Notes: generated by a model not told the origin, from the letters alone. A stretch of 42,608 nt of DNA from an uncultured Clostridia bacterium (GCA_937981575.1 CALJNR010000123.1:1-42608); one strand, 5' to 3'. Shown: positions 23,292-31,636, counted from the first letter of the stretch. Numbers and translations are program-made.

Positions 23292-23949
23292 AGTGCTTAT
23301 TGCAGACGACCACACTATTATAAGAGAAGGACTTAAGCGTATTCTTAGTTTTGAAGAGGACATTGTGATGATAGGAGAAGCTGAAAATGGAGAAGAAGCT
23401 TTAAAGCTCCTTAGAATATGCAGTCCGGATGTGATCTTGCTTGATTGTAATATGCCCCTTAAAGGCGGATTAGAAGTCCTTAAAAGTGTAAAAAGCCAGT
23501 ATGATACCATAAAGGTTATTATGCTGACAGTAGAAAATGACAGAAAAACCATTCATACTGCTATAGATATCGGAGCAGATGGCTATATGTTGAAAGATTC
23601 AGCAGGCACGGAGATTGTAAATGCCATCAGAACGGTTTATGACGGAGAAAAGTATATTGAAAAATCCCTCATTTCATTTTTATTTTTAGATATAAAAAAC
23701 CAAAACAAAAAATCCGAAAGTCAATTGGACATTTTATCCAAAAGGGAATTAGATGTACTTATTGAAATATCTAAGGGTCTAAGTAACAAAGAAATAGGTG
23801 AAAAGCTTTTTCTATCAGAAAAGACAGTTAAAAACTATGCAACTACTTTGTTTAGAAAAATAAATGTGCTAGACCGCGTTCAGGCTACCATTTTTGCATT
23901 GCAGAACACAATTGAGGATTATTATCTTACGCGGTTTAAGGATGAATAG
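23272..23949 (+). CDS. NarL/FixJ-family response regulator (DegU-like)
   Basis: The 225-residue protein has an N-terminal receiver domain with acidic Asp12/Asp13, phosphoacceptor Asp58 in VILLDCNMP and Lys108 in YMLKDSAG. It has a C-terminal LuxR-type HTH (LSKRELDVLIEISKGLSNKEIGEKLFLSEKTVKNY). It is the partner of the overlapping kinase gene, so the two are translationally coupled. It probably binds DNA as a phosphorylated dimer. The flp promoter downstream has a good -10 but a poor -35, which would suit an activator. A terminator overlaps the stop codon. Confidence 0.92.
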   Translation: MKKEAIKVLIADDHTIIREGLKRILSFEEDIVMIGEAENGEEALKLLRICSPDVILLDCNMPLKGGLEVLKSVKSQYDTIKVIMLTVENDRKTIHTAIDIGADGYMLKDSAGTEIVNAIRTVYDGEKYIEKSLISFLFLDIKNQNKKSESQLDILSKRELDVLIEISKGLSNKEIGEKLFLSEKTVKNYATTLFRKINVLDRVQATIFALQNTIEDYYLTRFKDE

Positions 23950-23971
23950 GGACTTTAGTCCCTATTTTTTT
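23947..23971 (+). terminator. Terminator between the regulator genes and flp
   Basis: A stem TAGGGACT paired with AGTCCCTA (23947-23964) is followed by seven T. It includes the stop codon of the response regulator. It separates the regulatory half of the locus from the pilin and assembly half. Confidence 0.85.
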
Positions 23972-24031
23972 GTGACCATTTTCCTAAAGAGATAGGACCT
24001 TTGCCATCTAACAGTAGGAAGGGGATAAGCG

Positions 24032-24037
24032 TATAAT
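24032..24037 (+). promoter_or_regulatory. Candidate flp promoter (-10 only)
   Basis: TATAAT at 24032-24037 lies 45 bases upstream of the flp ATG. The sequence 17 bases upstream (TAACAG) is a poor -35. This could be an activator-dependent promoter controlled by the response regulator. Confidence 0.4.
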
Positions 24038-24082
24038 AATATCAAGAAGACAATAAAAAGTGAATTTAAAGGAGGAATTTAT

Positions 24083-24256
24083 ATGTTACACCTTTTTAAT
24101 GCTTATGTATTACCGAAGTTAAACAACAAAAAAGGGCAGGGTATGGTTGAATATGCACTTTTAGTAGGGCTCATAGCCATAGTCGTTATTGGTGTTCTTA
24201 TTCTATTAGGGCCAGCTATAAGTGATAAATTCCAAGAAATCATTGATGCACTGTAG
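24083..24256 (+). CDS. flp: Flp-type major pilin
   Basis: The 57-residue prepilin has a short basic leader ending KKG. It continues QGMVEYALLVGLIAIVVIGVLILLG, which is the Flp/Fap signature. Cleavage after Gly18 puts Glu at +5 followed by Tyr, as in Flp pilins. The hydrophobic helix is followed by a short soluble tail (PAISDKFQEIIDAL). The processed pilin should polymerise into the Tad pilus fibre for attachment or aggregation. A consensus AAAGGAGG sits 7 bases before the ATG, fitting high expression. A terminator lies upstream and a strong hairpin lies downstream, so flp is its own expression module. Confidence 0.93.
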   Translation: MLHLFNAYVLPKLNNKKGQGMVEYALLVGLIAIVVIGVLILLGPAISDKFQEIIDAL

Positions 24257-24295
24257 TTCAAGTATTTATTAGATCTCAATAACTTCATCTCCTAT

Positions 24296-24337
24296 GTAAA
24301 TGCTCTAATCACGTGCAAAGCTGATTAGAGCATTTAC
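24296..24337 (+). other. 15-bp hairpin between flp and tadE
   Basis: A perfect 15-bp stem (24296-24310 with 24323-24337) has a 12-base loop and no T-run after it. It may stabilise or process the flp mRNA, or cause partial termination, so that pilin exceeds the assembly proteins. Confidence 0.65.
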
Positions 24338-24375
24338 AGTATAGAAGGACAGATTCAAAAAGGAGGCGCAGCAAA

Positions 24376-24765
24376 GTGAAAAGTATAAAAAACCAAAAAG
24401 GTCAGGCTTTAGTTGAGTTTGCAATAATACTGCCTCTTTTGCTCCTGTTAGTCTTAGGGATTATTCAATTTGGCATGATCATAGGGGGATACCTTGCAGT
24501 TCAAAACGCTGTAAGGGAAGGCGCAAGGGCCGGAGTTATAGGCTGTACCAATGCAGAAATTAACAGCACGATGAGAAGTGTATCGCCTAATCTAAAGTCA
24601 GAACACCTAATAGTAAGTATTATGCCGTCGGAAGGCAGCAGAAGGTCTGGAGAGACACTTATGATTAGAGCCAGCTACAACTATCCTCTTACCATTCCTA
24701 TTATAGAAAGTATATTTGGAGGAGCAGTTCCTCTAAGGGCAGAAATAGCTATGAGAATTGAATAA
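24376..24765 (+). CDS. tadE: TadE-like minor pilin (pseudopilin)
   Basis: The 129-residue protein starts at GTG 24376 with AGGAGG 9 bases upstream. It has the TadE pattern: a short basic leader, QKGQALVEFAIILPLLLLLVLGIIQFG with the pilin-like Glu, and the conserved GGYLAVQNAVREGARAG. The remaining soluble part faces outside. TadE proteins are processed by TadV and help build or prime the pilus. The stop is 15 bases before the TadG start, indicating coupled expression. Confidence 0.9.
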   Translation: MKSIKNQKGQALVEFAIILPLLLLLVLGIIQFGMIIGGYLAVQNAVREGARAGVIGCTNAEINSTMRSVSPNLKSEHLIVSIMPSEGSRRSGETLMIRASYNYPLTIPIIESIFGGAVPLRAEIAMRIE

Positions 24766-24780
24766 ATGGAGGAATGCATC

Positions 24781-25674
24781 ATGAAAAGTCTAAATAATAA
24801 AGGCAATGCTTCTATTTTGTTATGCTTGCTTGCTGCCGGGCTTATGGGAGTTACAGCTTTTGCAGTAGATATCGGTATAGTTTATGTAGAAAAAGCCAAA
24901 CTCCTTCACGGGATGGATGCTGCTGTTCTCGCTGGCGCGCTTGAACTTCCGACAAGTGAAACGAAGGCAAAGGATATAGCATCCCTATACCTTAATAAGA
25001 ATAATATCGGTGCAGATCAAGTTGCTCTTCAGGTAGGGGTAGATAAAAAGACCATTACCGCAGAAGGAAGCACAGCTGTAAAGCATTTTTTTGCACCGCT
25101 TATTGGGATTGAAGAAAGTACTGTAAAAGGGTCCACTAAAGCCATTATCGGTCCAGCAAAATCTTTATCAGAAGGCATAAGACCTTTTGCGGTCCAAATG
25201 TTTGATTTTACTTATGGAGATTTGATTGTACTTAAAGAAAATGCTGGAGACGGGATAGCAGGCAACTATTGGAGTGTGGCTTTAGGTGGCAGAGGATCCA
25301 GTATTTATCGAGACAACGCACTTTATGGATATCAGGGGAAAATAACAGTGGGGGACTATATTGATACTGAAACCGGTAATATGGCAGGAACGGCGAATGC
25401 AATAAAAAGGTATATACAGTCTGAATCAAGCAGTTTTAACGAGTTTAAAAGAGATTCTATTAGGCTTTGGACGCTGCCTTTAGTAGAAGCTTTTGTGGTA
25501 AGTGGAAGAAGTGAAATCAAAGTGGTAGGATTCGCTAAGTTTTATGTAGAAGATATATTAGATAAGGCAGGAAAGATTGAAATTCGGGGAAGGTTTGTAA
25601 GGTTTGTAGGGCCTGCAGAAATTGATATGAATTTAAAGGATACAGGTGTGTATGGCGTGAAGTTATCAAAATAA
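24781..25674 (+). CDS. tadG: TadG-like pilus assembly protein
   Basis: The 297-residue protein starts with MKSLNNKGNASILLCLLAAGLMGVTAFAVDIG. This is the N-terminal membrane helix of TadG-type proteins, followed by YVEKAKLLHGMDAAVLAGAL. The rest is a predicted extracellular domain without a von Willebrand A motif that I can see. The ATG at 24781 is preferred to the in-frame ATG at 24766. GGAGG lies 8 bases before it, and the earlier ATG would put that ribosome binding site inside the gene. It is placed between tadE and cpaB. Confidence 0.82.
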   Translation: MKSLNNKGNASILLCLLAAGLMGVTAFAVDIGIVYVEKAKLLHGMDAAVLAGALELPTSETKAKDIASLYLNKNNIGADQVALQVGVDKKTITAEGSTAVKHFFAPLIGIEESTVKGSTKAIIGPAKSLSEGIRPFAVQMFDFTYGDLIVLKENAGDGIAGNYWSVALGGRGSSIYRDNALYGYQGKITVGDYIDTETGNMAGTANAIKRYIQSESSSFNEFKRDSIRLWTLPLVEAFVVSGRSEIKVVGFAKFYVEDILDKAGKIEIRGRFVRFVGPAEIDMNLKDTGVYGVKLSK

Positions 25675-25695
25675 ATAGAAAGGGAGGGAGGCGAT

Positions 25696-26661
25696 ATGAA
25701 TCATACAAGGCAAAGATTACTCTTAGCATCCTTAATACTTGCATTACTTGCTTCAGCAGCTGTTTTTATCTATTTGAGATCTTTGGAGCGTCCAAAAGAA
25801 GCGGTTAAACATACTACGGTTTTAGTTGCCGCAGAAACTATTCCAGCCAGAACCCTCATTGATAAAAGTATGCTTACATCCATTGAAGTAGAGGAGCATA
25901 CCATTTTTGAAGATTATCTGAAAGACTCTTCAAAGGTTATTGGTAAATATACTAAGGAAACCATCATGAAAAACGAAGGGTTTCATAAAGATAAACTCAT
26001 TAATGAAGGAGAAGAAGAACTTGGTTTGAAGCTTAACAGTAATCATAGGGCTGTAAGTATTAACGTTTCAATGGATGCTGGGGTAGCCCGCTTGATAAAG
26101 CCAGGAGATTTTGTAGACATTGTTCTTTACGCGGCAGAAAAGTCAGATGGAACGGAGATTATTAGGCCGGACTTGGCAAAAACAGTACTTCAAAATATTG
26201 AGATTTTGGCGATTAACCAGCAGCTAAATAGAAATGAAAAGCCGATCGAAGATGAAGCTGAAAAAGCGCAAAGCACGTTTTTGGTTACATTGGCTGTTCA
26301 AACAGCAGAATTGGAGCAGTTGGTTCTGGCTGAAAATATAGGCAGTCTGAAGTTAGCGTTAAGACCTTTAAAAGATACCTCTGTCAGTGAAGCCCCTGTT
26401 GTAACTTGGGAGGAGCTTATGGTAATAAAAGAAAGAGGGCAGGAAGCTAAGCAAGATGCATTTGAGACAAAGGTTGAGTCAGTTTCAAAAGATACGTTTA
26501 TATCCTATATTATTAAAAAAGGGGATACCTTGAAACAAATCAGCAAGCAGTTTTATGGGGATAGCAAGTATTATAAGCTTATTCAAGAAACTAACAATAT
26601 AAAAAATGAAAACTTAATTACATCAGGGCAGACTATTAAAATTCCTAAGCGTGAGGAGTAG
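25696..26661 (+). CDS. cpaB: CpaB/RcpC-like pilus protein fused to a LysM domain
   Basis: The 321-residue protein has an N-terminal membrane anchor (LLLASLILALLASAAVFIYL) and a SAF domain from about 40 (VLVAAETIPARTLIDKSML). The RcpC/CpaB core follows (VSINVSMDAGVARLIKPGDFVDIVLY and FLVTLAVQTAELEQLVLAENIGSLKLALR). The C-terminal region from about 270 to 318 (SYIIKKGDTLKQISKQFYGD to LITSGQTIKIPK) is a LysM peptidoglycan-binding domain. In diderms CpaB works with the outer membrane secretin. Here no secretin exists, and LysM could let the protein hold the pilus channel to the cell wall. This role is inference. AGGGAGGGAGG lies upstream. Confidence 0.88.
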   Translation: MNHTRQRLLLASLILALLASAAVFIYLRSLERPKEAVKHTTVLVAAETIPARTLIDKSMLTSIEVEEHTIFEDYLKDSSKVIGKYTKETIMKNEGFHKDKLINEGEEELGLKLNSNHRAVSINVSMDAGVARLIKPGDFVDIVLYAAEKSDGTEIIRPDLAKTVLQNIEILAINQQLNRNEKPIEDEAEKAQSTFLVTLAVQTAELEQLVLAENIGSLKLALRPLKDTSVSEAPVVTWEELMVIKERGQEAKQDAFETKVESVSKDTFISYIIKKGDTLKQISKQFYGDSKYYKLIQETNNIKNENLITSGQTIKIPKREE

Positions 26662-26671
26662 GAGGTGCATT

Positions 26672-27823
26672 ATGGAAAAGATTAAGGTGCTTATTGCAGA
26701 TGATATTGAAGAAACAAGACAAGTTATTAAGAAAATTTTAGGTTTGGAAAATACTCTTTTCGAGGTAGTTGGAGAAGCAGAAAATGGCGAAGAGGTACTA
26801 AAACTTATTCCAAAACTTAGTCCGGATATTGTGTTGATGGATATCAATATGCCTGTGCTCAATGGGCTTGAGGCAACAGAAAAGATTACAAGCGAGTATC
26901 CTCAGATGATGGTTATTATTATGTCAGTGCAGGCAGAAAATGAATACTTAAAAAGGGCTATGTTCCACGGGGCTAAAGAATACATCATTAAACCTTTTGA
27001 CTGCAACAGTTTAACAGAGACGATTAAAATGACTTATGAAAAATACAAAGAAAGACAAAAAACGCTCAATCAAACCAAAGAAAAAGAAAGAGAAGGAAGA
27101 GTTATAACATTTTTTAGTTCAAAAGGAGGGGTTGGGAAGTCTGTTCTAGCTTTAAACACAGCGATTATGTTAAGCAAAAACAAACAAAAAAAAATCCTTC
27201 TTTTAGATATGGATCTTCAGTTTGGGGATTTAGCACTTCTTGTTAATAAGTACAGCCATAAAACCATTCTTGATATAGTCGATGACGGACAAGTCAGTAC
27301 CTATGAAAATATGAAGCCTTATCTTTATGCATACAGTGATAATTTAGATATGCTGTTTGCACCGGGAAAACCTGAATCAGCAGAATACATCACAAAAGAA
27401 ACGATAGCAGAAATGATAAAGCGGCTGAAAAAAGAATATGATATGATTCTGGTAGATACAGGGGTTAACTACAATGATACGACCCTTCATCTTTTAGACC
27501 ATGCAGAAAAAATTCTGTTTATTTCTACGATGGAAATTGTTGCCCTAAAAAATACCAAACTTGGTATGAGGATTATGCAGTCTCTTGGCTATGATACAAA
27601 CAAGGTTAAACTTGTTATTAATAAATTTACGACTAACTACGGAATCAGTAAAAAGGATATTGATGATGTCTTTAAAGATGGGATTTTCGCCATGATTCCA
27701 GAAGAAGAAAAGGTAGTTAATCTCTCAGTCAATAAAGGCGGACCCTTTTGCGAGGGACCAAAATACATCAAACAAAAAATAGGCAAAGCACTGGAAGGGA
27801 TGTGCATGGAGTTAATGAGATAG
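26672..27823 (+). CDS. tadZ: TadZ/CpaE-like ATPase with receiver domain
   Basis: With ATG 26672 (GGAGGT 5 bases upstream) the protein has 383 residues. Residues 1-125 are a receiver domain with DD at 10-11, Asp57 in IVLMDINMP and Lys in IIKPF. Residues 140-383 are a ParA/MinD-like ATPase with the deviant Walker A KGGVGKS (151-157) and LLLDMDLQFGDL. TadZ/CpaE localises the Tad machinery at the cell pole. Many homologues have a degenerate receiver domain; here the phosphoacceptor Asp is present, so phosphorylation control is possible. The alternative GTG at 26651 lies in the ribosome binding site region and is unlikely. Confidence 0.92.
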   Translation: MEKIKVLIADDIEETRQVIKKILGLENTLFEVVGEAENGEEVLKLIPKLSPDIVLMDINMPVLNGLEATEKITSEYPQMMVIIMSVQAENEYLKRAMFHGAKEYIIKPFDCNSLTETIKMTYEKYKERQKTLNQTKEKEREGRVITFFSSKGGVGKSVLALNTAIMLSKNKQKKILLLDMDLQFGDLALLVNKYSHKTILDIVDDGQVSTYENMKPYLYAYSDNLDMLFAPGKPESAEYITKETIAEMIKRLKKEYDMILVDTGVNYNDTTLHLLDHAEKILFISTMEIVALKNTKLGMRIMQSLGYDTNKVKLVINKFTTNYGISKKDIDDVFKDGIFAMIPEEEKVVNLSVNKGGPFCEGPKYIKQKIGKALEGMCMELMR

Positions 27824-27835
27824 GAGGGATTAACG

Positions 27836-29167
27836 ATGTCTCTGATGAAAAGATTAGAAGAAGTGAATGGTGAAAAAAAACATAGCAGACAAAATGAAAA
27901 AGAAACTGATCCCTACTACGAACTTAAAACAAAGATTCAAAATAGAGTGATTGAAGAGCTTGATATTAATTTTAATGAAATCTCCGAGAATAGTGAAGAA
28001 CTCAAACAGAAGATTCTTTTTATCATTACAAAAAATATTGAACAAGAATCGCTGGATTTAACCAATCATCAAAAAAACAAAATAAAAGAAGAACTTTTAG
28101 ATGAGATTATTGGGTTTGGGCCTATAACAGAGTTTTTGGCAGATAGTAAAGTAACAGAAATCATGGTGAATGGGCCATCTCATGTTTATATGGAGAAAGA
28201 TGGCAAACTGGTTCTTACCGATGCTAAATTTAAAGATAACAACCATGTACTTCATGTTATTAAAAAGATTGTAGCGCCTATTGGCAGAAGAATTGATGAG
28301 GGTTCACCGATGGTAGATGCCAGGCTTCCAAACGGATCAAGGGTCAATGCCATCATTCCGCCACTTGCTATAGACGGCCCATCGATAACGATTAGAAAGT
28401 TTGCAGAAGATCCTTTTAAGGTTGAGGACCTGGTACGCTTCGGCACACTGAATTCAAAAATGGCTGAGCTTTTAAAGTACTGTGTGGAAGGGCGGCTGAA
28501 TATTGTTGTATCTGGGGGAACAGGAAGTGGCAAAACGACTACGCTGAATGTACTTTCTTCATTCATTCCTGATGATGAACGTATTGTAACGATAGAAGAC
28601 GCTGCTGAGCTGCAGCTTTCGCAGGAACACGTCGTGAGACTTGAAACAAGGCCTGCTAACATAGAAGCTAAAGGCGAAATTACAATAAGGGACCTTGTTA
28701 AAAATAGTCTGAGAATGCGTCCAGACAGAATTATTGTTGGGGAGGTTAGATCAGGGGAAGCCCTTGATATGCTTCAGGCCATGAATACCGGACATGATGG
28801 CTCACTGACAACGGGACACGCCAACTCACCAAGAGATATGCTCTCAAGAATTGAAACGATGGTTTTAATGTCAGGGATGAATCTGCCTATTAAGGCCATT
28901 AGAGATCAGATTGCATCAGCTATTGATCTTATTGTGCAGCAGTCAAGATTGATGGATGGCAGTAGAAAGATAACCTATATCACTGAAGTTCAGGGGATGG
29001 AAGGAGATGTTATCATTCTTCAGGATATCTTTAAGTTTGAACAAAGAGGACTTGATAATAAGGGGAAAGTTAAAGGCGAGTTCGTATCTACAGGGATCGT
29101 ACCAAAGTTTGTACAAAAGCTTAGGGAAAAAGGTATTAACGTACCACCGGACTTATTAAGTCATTAA
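27836..29167 (+). CDS. tadA: TadA/CpaF secretion ATPase
   Basis: The 443-residue ATPase has the Walker A motif SGGTGSGKTTT (Lys233), the Asp box region ERIVTIEDAAELQL, RMRPDRIIVGEVRSGEALDMLQAMNTGHDGSLTTGHANSP spanning Walker B and the His box, and an N-terminal domain of about 120 residues. It belongs to the CpaF/TadA branch of type II/IV secretion ATPases. It powers assembly, and in some systems retraction, of Flp pili at the inner face of the membrane, together with TadB and TadC. It lies 12 bases after tadZ, with an AGGAGG ribosome binding site. Confidence 0.95.
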   Translation: MSLMKRLEEVNGEKKHSRQNEKETDPYYELKTKIQNRVIEELDINFNEISENSEELKQKILFIITKNIEQESLDLTNHQKNKIKEELLDEIIGFGPITEFLADSKVTEIMVNGPSHVYMEKDGKLVLTDAKFKDNNHVLHVIKKIVAPIGRRIDEGSPMVDARLPNGSRVNAIIPPLAIDGPSITIRKFAEDPFKVEDLVRFGTLNSKMAELLKYCVEGRLNIVVSGGTGSGKTTTLNVLSSFIPDDERIVTIEDAAELQLSQEHVVRLETRPANIEAKGEITIRDLVKNSLRMRPDRIIVGEVRSGEALDMLQAMNTGHDGSLTTGHANSPRDMLSRIETMVLMSGMNLPIKAIRDQIASAIDLIVQQSRLMDGSRKITYITEVQGMEGDVIILQDIFKFEQRGLDNKGKVKGEFVSTGIVPKFVQKLREKGINVPPDLLSH

Positions 29168-29183
29168 GGAGAGGAGGGATGAG

Positions 29184-30146
29184 ATGATTGTTATTACAAC
29201 GCTGCTGACATTTTTATGTTTATGGGCACTTTTTGGGGCTATGCTGGTAAGTGTTTCAAAACAGGAAAGGGCAGCTGATAAACTAAAATACTATGATGAA
29301 GAGTATCAGCTTCGGGAGAAATATGATTATAATAAAAAGTCTGGTCAAGGACCTTTAAAGAAGCTTTCTCATTTACTATGCAGTGCCCCGTTAGGTAAAA
29401 AACAAGCTAAAAGGTTGGAGACCGAGCTTGTTAAAGCGGATATGCTGATTACAGCAGAAGAACTCATGGTGGTAAAAATACTTTCATCTTCAGCCTTAGC
29501 TTTCTTAACTTTTTCTATCTTCAAAGATCTTATTATAAGTCTAGTTGTTTTTGTTTGTATTTGGAATCTGCCAAGGATTATAATAGCCAAAAGGAAAAAA
29601 GATAGGATTAAGCAATTTGATGGTCAGCTTAATGAGGGCATTACGATTGTTTCAAATTCCCTGAAGTCTGGGTACTCGTTTTTACAGGCCGTGATGGTCG
29701 TTGCTGAAGAAACCAGAGATCCTTTTTCAAAGGAATTCAAAAAGCTTTTAAAGGAAATGAGCCTTGGGATTGCTGAAGAAGATGCCCTTAGAAATCTAGT
29801 GATGAGGGTAGAGTCAGAGGACTTAAAGCTTGTGATTAATGCCATTTTGATACAAAAGGATATTGGAGGCAATCTAGCTGAAATACTTGAGAACATTTCA
29901 GAAACCATAAGAGAACGACAAAAAATAAAAAATGAACTCAAAACATTAACCGCTCAGGGAAGACTTTCGGGCATTATTGTAGCGCTGCTGCCAGTGGCGT
30001 TAGCTGGAGTCATTTATCTTCTTAATAAAGATTACATTGTGCTTTTATTTACACATCCAGTTGGTCTAGGTATGATTTTTACTGCGATACTAAGTGAAAT
30101 GATGGGCTTTATCATGATTAAGAAGATTGTTACGATTGATACGTAA
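29184..30146 (+). CDS. tadB: TadB inner membrane platform protein
   Basis: The 320-residue protein has an N-terminal membrane segment, two further hydrophobic helices near residues 95-130, and the T2SSF domain from about 155. That domain carries QFDGQLNEGITIVSNSLKSGYSFLQAV and GIAEEDALRNLVMRVESEDLKLVINAILIQ. Two C-terminal membrane segments close it. It is the TadB-type platform protein on which the TadA ATPase acts. The tadB-tadC pair is adjacent with the usual order. Confidence 0.9.
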   Translation: MIVITTLLTFLCLWALFGAMLVSVSKQERAADKLKYYDEEYQLREKYDYNKKSGQGPLKKLSHLLCSAPLGKKQAKRLETELVKADMLITAEELMVVKILSSSALAFLTFSIFKDLIISLVVFVCIWNLPRIIIAKRKKDRIKQFDGQLNEGITIVSNSLKSGYSFLQAVMVVAEETRDPFSKEFKKLLKEMSLGIAEEDALRNLVMRVESEDLKLVINAILIQKDIGGNLAEILENISETIRERQKIKNELKTLTAQGRLSGIIVALLPVALAGVIYLLNKDYIVLLFTHPVGLGMIFTAILSEMMGFIMIKKIVTIDT

Positions 30147-30158
30147 GGGGGGGAAGAT

Positions 30159-31073
30159 ATGCTGTATGCGGCGGTATTTATCATCTTTCTATCGCTGTTT
30201 CTGCTGCTTTATGGCATTTTAGTTTCCATAGCCAAACCTAGAATCAATATTGAAAATAGGATTCAAAAGCTTGGCGAGCTTCATAGGGCAAATGAAGACG
30301 ATGAGGAAAAGAAAAGTTTTTCAGACAGAATGCTTAAACCTTTTTATTGTGCCTTTAGTCAGTTTTTACTCAAAAGAGCACCGGCCAATAAACTTTTACT
30401 ATTTAGCAAACGACTGGAGCGGGCAGGCCTTTTAAAAAACTCTTCCATTGAAAGGTGGCTGTACCTAAGAAGTATGCTGGGGCTGGGCAGTTCTTCACTA
30501 ATAGGATTATTTGCATTTATTGTAGATTCTAATGTGTATAAAGCATTCATTCTTTCATTATTAATCATGCTTTGCACGCGCTTCTTCTTTAATTTTTACA
30601 TTTCAAGAAAGATTACGATCAGAAAAGGCAAGATTCTTAAGAACTTACCTTATACGCTGGATTTAATTACTGTTAGTGTTGAAGCGGGGCTGTCTTTTGA
30701 TGGGGCTATGGCTAGGGTGGTTGCCAGTATTTCAGGAGAAATATGTGATGAATTCGCAAAGGCACTAAAAGAAATGAGAATGGGGATAGAACGTAAAATC
30801 GCTTTAAGAAACATGAGTGACAGATGTGATGTAGCAGAACTTTCGATGCTGGTTACTTCTCTGGTTCAAGCTGATGAGCTTGGAGTAAGTCTAGGCCGAG
30901 TGCTTCGTATTGAAGCTGATAATTTAAGAGAGCATAGAAAACAGGCAGCCAGAGAAAGGGCGATGAAAGCTCCTATAAAGATGTTGTTTCCTCTTATTTT
31001 CTTTATTTTTCCCTCTATTTTTATCATTATTTTAGGACCTGTTGTTATAAAAATGATGGAGATCTTTGGTTAG
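30159..31073 (+). CDS. tadC: TadC inner membrane platform protein
   Basis: The 304-residue protein is a second T2SSF-domain membrane protein. It has an N-terminal helix, two central hydrophobic segments near 105-140, and the domain LPYTLDLITVSVEAGLSFDGAMARVV to LSMLVTSLVQADELGVSLGRVL. A C-terminal hydrophobic helix completes it. Together with TadB it forms the pilus assembly platform. It starts 12 bases after tadB with a GGGGGG-type ribosome binding site. Its stop overlaps the ribosome binding site of the following gene. Confidence 0.9.
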   Translation: MLYAAVFIIFLSLFLLLYGILVSIAKPRINIENRIQKLGELHRANEDDEEKKSFSDRMLKPFYCAFSQFLLKRAPANKLLLFSKRLERAGLLKNSSIERWLYLRSMLGLGSSSLIGLFAFIVDSNVYKAFILSLLIMLCTRFFFNFYISRKITIRKGKILKNLPYTLDLITVSVEAGLSFDGAMARVVASISGEICDEFAKALKEMRMGIERKIALRNMSDRCDVAELSMLVTSLVQADELGVSLGRVLRIEADNLREHRKQAARERAMKAPIKMLFPLIFFIFPSIFIIILGPVVIKMMEIFG

Positions 31074-31083
31074 GAGGTATCCA

Positions 31084-31476
31084 GTGACAAAATATTTAAA
31101 ACTCAAAGAAAAAGAACTTATTGAAATCTGTATAGCAGATACCTTTTTAAAAAGATTTATGGGCTATATGCTGCGCAAAGTGCCTCACTTTGAGGCCATT
31201 TTATTTTATCCTTGCAGCAGTATTCATACCTTCTTTATGAAGTTTGCAATCGATGTGATTTTTGTTGATAAAAATATGATCGTTATTAAAAAAATAGAGG
31301 CACTAAAAAAGGGGAAGATCATTATGCCGATAAGTCAAGCTAAGATGGTTATTGAAGGAAAAGAGGGGGTGTTTAAAAATATCCAAACAGGTGATAAGCT
31401 GGAGTTCTTTAATGATCAGGATGTGTTTCATAAGGAAGAGACGGATCAGTATATAGTAAAGGTCATAGATGTTTAA
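31084..31476 (+). CDS. DUF192 family protein in the Tad operon
   Basis: The 130-residue protein matches the DUF192 family. The core is RFMGYMLRKVPHFEAILFYPCSSIHTFFMKFAIDVIFVDKNM, followed by KIIMPISQAKMVIEGKEG, a small beta-barrel fold. GTG at 31084 is chosen because TAGGAGG lies 6 bases upstream, and the ribosome binding site overlaps the tadC stop. There is no signal peptide. DUF192 genes occur near pilus and secretion genes in some Firmicutes, but the biochemical function is unknown. Here it is the last gene of the Tad operon. No good terminator is visible after it. Confidence 0.85.
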   Translation: MTKYLKLKEKELIEICIADTFLKRFMGYMLRKVPHFEAILFYPCSSIHTFFMKFAIDVIFVDKNMIVIKKIEALKKGKIIMPISQAKMVIEGKEGVFKNIQTGDKLEFFNDQDVFHKEETDQYIVKVIDV

Positions 31477-31553
31477 CGAGCCTCTAATGCAGCATATACC
31501 CTTATAGGTGAAAATATAAATGACAGATTCGGGCATACTACTAGAAAAATAGG

Positions 31554-31582
31554 TTGACTTTACAAGTCATCTTATATAGTAT
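31554..31582 (+). promoter_or_regulatory. Promoter of the pentapeptide-repeat gene
   Basis: TTGACT (31554-31559), a 17-base spacer and TAGTAT (31577-31582) lie 55 bases upstream of the ATG at 31637. Confidence 0.6.
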
Positions 31583-31636
31583 GTAGAAAGAATGTAAATC
31601 AAGTGATGGAATGATAAAGTTCCAGTTGGAGGCAAA

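Noticed and set aside
28252..28662. Antisense open frame inside tadA
   Set aside because: The plus frame is a strongly conserved secretion ATPase; the antisense frame has a Ser/Val-rich composition typical of shadows.
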